The notes beneath the pieces are model-generated. The model saw only the letters and a program-made list of their open reading frames with translations. It had not been told where the DNA came from and ran no database searches. The position numbers and the translations under genes are program-made. A DNA stretch of 64,000 bases from Phymatolithon calcareum (taxonomy: Eukaryota > Rhodophyta > Florideophyceae > Hapalidiales), in the NCBI GenBank assembly GCA_977006965.1, contig OZ345365.1, positions 2,046,001 to 2,110,000 of the forward strand, read 5' to 3'. Positions within the stretch are counted from its first letter, which is position 1, and every line of letters begins with the position of its first letter. Positions 63,810 through 64,000 of this stretch are shown one piece after another.

Positions 63810-64000
63810 GATTTCTGTTTCGTTGACGCTCCCTTTGTCAATTATCATTGCACCTTAGAGACTATTCGTTGCGCTGTAATCCTTCGTTTCCGTTTTCATT
63901 AAAGTAGTTGATTAAGTCAATGAATACACATTATTTATAAATCGAACGATTATATTCAAGGCCAAGGATGGATGGATTTCTGTTTTATTGAAGCTCCCTT
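63810..64000 (-). mobile_element. LINE family 4 tails (two, the last cut by the window end)
   Basis: GAAATCCAATCC with GGGAGC-GTCAACGAAACAG at 63,810-63,845 and ATCCATCC with AAGGGAGCTTCAATAAAACA at 63,966-64,000 match the 3' end of the LINE at 21,868-23,165. The last copy continues beyond the window. Confidence 0.7.

Larger units (their letters stand above)
56728..63945. repeat. segmental duplication, block delta
   Basis: Counterpart of block beta (37,915-49,990) in the same orientation, shorter because it lacks most of beta's insertions. It carries one extra segment of about 520 bp (58,236-58,758, containing repeat R) bounded by GTGAAAAGTAC repeats, and a local tandem duplication at 63,389-63,705. 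Confidence 0.85.

Overview
This is a eukaryotic nuclear window with few genes and many transposons. The host genes that can be read are nearly intron-free. A red alga (florideophyte-like) fits best: there is a single-pass membrane FkbM-type methyltransferase-like gene of the kind that forms large families in red algae, a Harbinger-type transposase with one 74-nt intron, a Copia element and several LINE families. The lineage is inferred from protein resemblance, not proven. I found no rRNA gene, no true tRNA gene, no CRISPR array and no bacterial-style operon.

Layout. 1-6,600: one copy (copy A, broken) of a small unnamed multicopy gene, buried under a solo-LTR-like insertion, a LINE with a SINE nested in it, a tRNA-related SINE and a second LINE. 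6,752-7,718: a frameshifted FkbM-like gene. 9,501-10,922: an intact secreted animal-type alpha-amylase. 11,654-18,773: a complete Copia retrotransposon on the minus strand, with 311-bp LTRs differing at 4 sites, an exact 5-bp target duplication and an unusual Met-free zinc-finger ORF. 19.2-23.5 kb: repeat fragments, a decayed ORF, a minus-strand LINE and a tRNA-derived SINE. 23.9-28.0 kb: a diverged tandem array of roughly 420-bp units. 29.3-30.9 kb: a scrambled 5-oxoprolinase pseudogene. 31-35 kb: AT-rich and gene-poor. 35.4-37.8 kb: dead Harbinger and piggyBac elements side by side.

The right part is a segmental duplication. Block beta (about 37.9-50.0 kb) and block delta (about 56.7-63.9 kb) are direct-repeat paralogues. 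Between them lies a second copy of the amylase region (about 50.0-56.3 kb), itself paralogous to 8.2-11.4 kb. Comparing the copies supplies natural 'empty sites', so many insertions can be placed to the base with their target-site duplications. They include two kinds of solo-LTR-like element, an 8-bp-TSD hAT-like MITE, a foldback MITE, five LINE families (all 5'-truncated here) and SINEs. The multicopy gene is intact only in delta (57,342-57,923, minus). A small secreted-protein gene is intact in delta (62,599-63,198, minus) and frameshifted in beta. The second amylase copy is split by a 577-bp insertion.

The genes do not form a pathway. The window is best read as a few duplicated host genes, with intact and broken copies of each, inside a dense record of transposition. 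The most unusual items are the Copia element's accessory ORF and its gag and pol sharing one frame across two UAG codons, the small multicopy gene hit separately in each broken copy, and the element that landed twice in GTAC.
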